Positions 32,813 through 32,932 of a stretch of 32,932 nucleotides of DNA are shown here, piece after piece (within the stretch, counting starts at the first letter, position 1; each line of letters opens with the position of its first letter). The notes under the pieces are model-generated. The model saw only the letters and a list, made by a program, of their open reading frames with translations. It was not told the origin of the DNA and searched no databases. This stretch comes from Bacteroidales bacterium. GTDB taxonomy: Bacteria; Bacteroidota; Bacteroidia; Bacteroidales; JACABE01. Position numbers and translations under genes: made by a program. The stretch spans positions 1-32,932 of the forward strand of contig JAHEYQ010000051.1 of the NCBI GenBank assembly GCA_023251515.1. Reading direction: 5' to 3'.

Positions 32813-32932
32813 TGTCTCGTCCTAAAAAAAGTTGACATTTTTTATTAATACTGATATAAGTTTACAAAATCATTTTCGGGTAATGATGAGCCAGCAGATT
32901 GTTCTGCCTCAAACAGTGAGGGCTCAATGCCC
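32813..32932 (-). mobile_element. Terminal edge of an insertion sequence (IS3-like) running out of the window
   Basis: The 25-bp stretch 32813-32837 starts TGTCTCGTCCT and ends AGTTGACA, which resembles terminal inverted repeats of IS3-related elements in Bacteroidota. The minus-strand frame just inside it ends 8 bp further in. The other end of the element lies outside the window, so the boundary and any target duplication cannot be checked. The family is recalled from repeat style and not proven; IS481 is an alternative. Confidence 0.6.
32845..32931 (-). CDS. C-terminal fragment of a probable transposase
   Basis: The minus-strand frame from the window edge to TAA (32845-32847) gives 28 residues ending PENDFVNLYQY. 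It stops 7 bp inside the putative inverted repeat, the normal position for an IS transposase end. No catalytic motif lies in the visible part. Confidence 0.5.
   Translation of the reverse strand, partial: GIEPSLFEAEQSAGSSLPENDFVNLYQY

Overview
This AT-rich window comes from a Bacteroidota genome, probably an environmental Bacteroidales or Marinilabiliales relative; the exact genus cannot be read from the sequence. The evidence is the repeated TAnnTTTG -7 promoter boxes of this phylum, two proteins ending in type IX secretion (T9SS) type A sorting domains, Omp28-like and thioredoxin-like lipoproteins, and a near absence of Shine-Dalgarno sequences. The one clear exception to that absence lies in front of infC.

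Layout. 1-97 is the 3' end of a cut gene. 267-2954 is a short operon of an LtaS-type membrane phosphotransferase and dapD. A stand-alone IS1595-type zinc-ribbon/HTH protein (2936-3322, minus) overlaps the dapD 3' end. 3426-4312 holds tandem thioredoxins, one a lipoprotein and one cytosolic. 4503-6304 is a sugar aminotransferase plus phosphoglycosyl transferase pair. It is followed by two very large exported proteins: 6460-10374, with a dockerin-like C-terminus and no sorting domain, and 10460-15769, with sixteen PKD-like repeats and a T9SS sorting domain. A minus-strand Sfp-type phosphopantetheinyl transferase follows. 16656-20323 is the classic thrS-infC-rpmI-rplT block with rplS, where infC appears to start at a rare ATA codon. 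20486-23207 is an exported bleomycin-hydrolase-like peptidase and a YbdG-type MscS channel. Then come tRNA-Val(GAC), a pair of abutting hairpin elements, an Omp28-like lipoprotein (minus), a YCF48-like propeller with a T9SS domain, and a long-chain acyl-CoA ligase. 28127-32087 is a divergent sugar unit: ROK kinase and FucP-type MFS transporter on the minus strand, and a degenerate-kinase/phosphomannose isomerase fusion on the plus strand. A small protein of uncertain family, palindrome-rich intergenic DNA and the edge of an insertion sequence close the window.

How the genes may work together. The aminotransferase and phosphoglycosyl transferase could prime a surface glycan next to two candidate surface proteins, one of which is rich in the Bacteroidetes O-glycosylation motif. 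The dockerin-like end of one surface protein and the possible cohesin-like N-terminus of the next suggest that the two may bind each other on the cell surface. The ROK kinase, MFS transporter and isomerase form a plausible hexose uptake, phosphorylation and isomerisation module with nearly touching divergent promoters. These functional links are inference. Family assignments rest on motifs read by eye.
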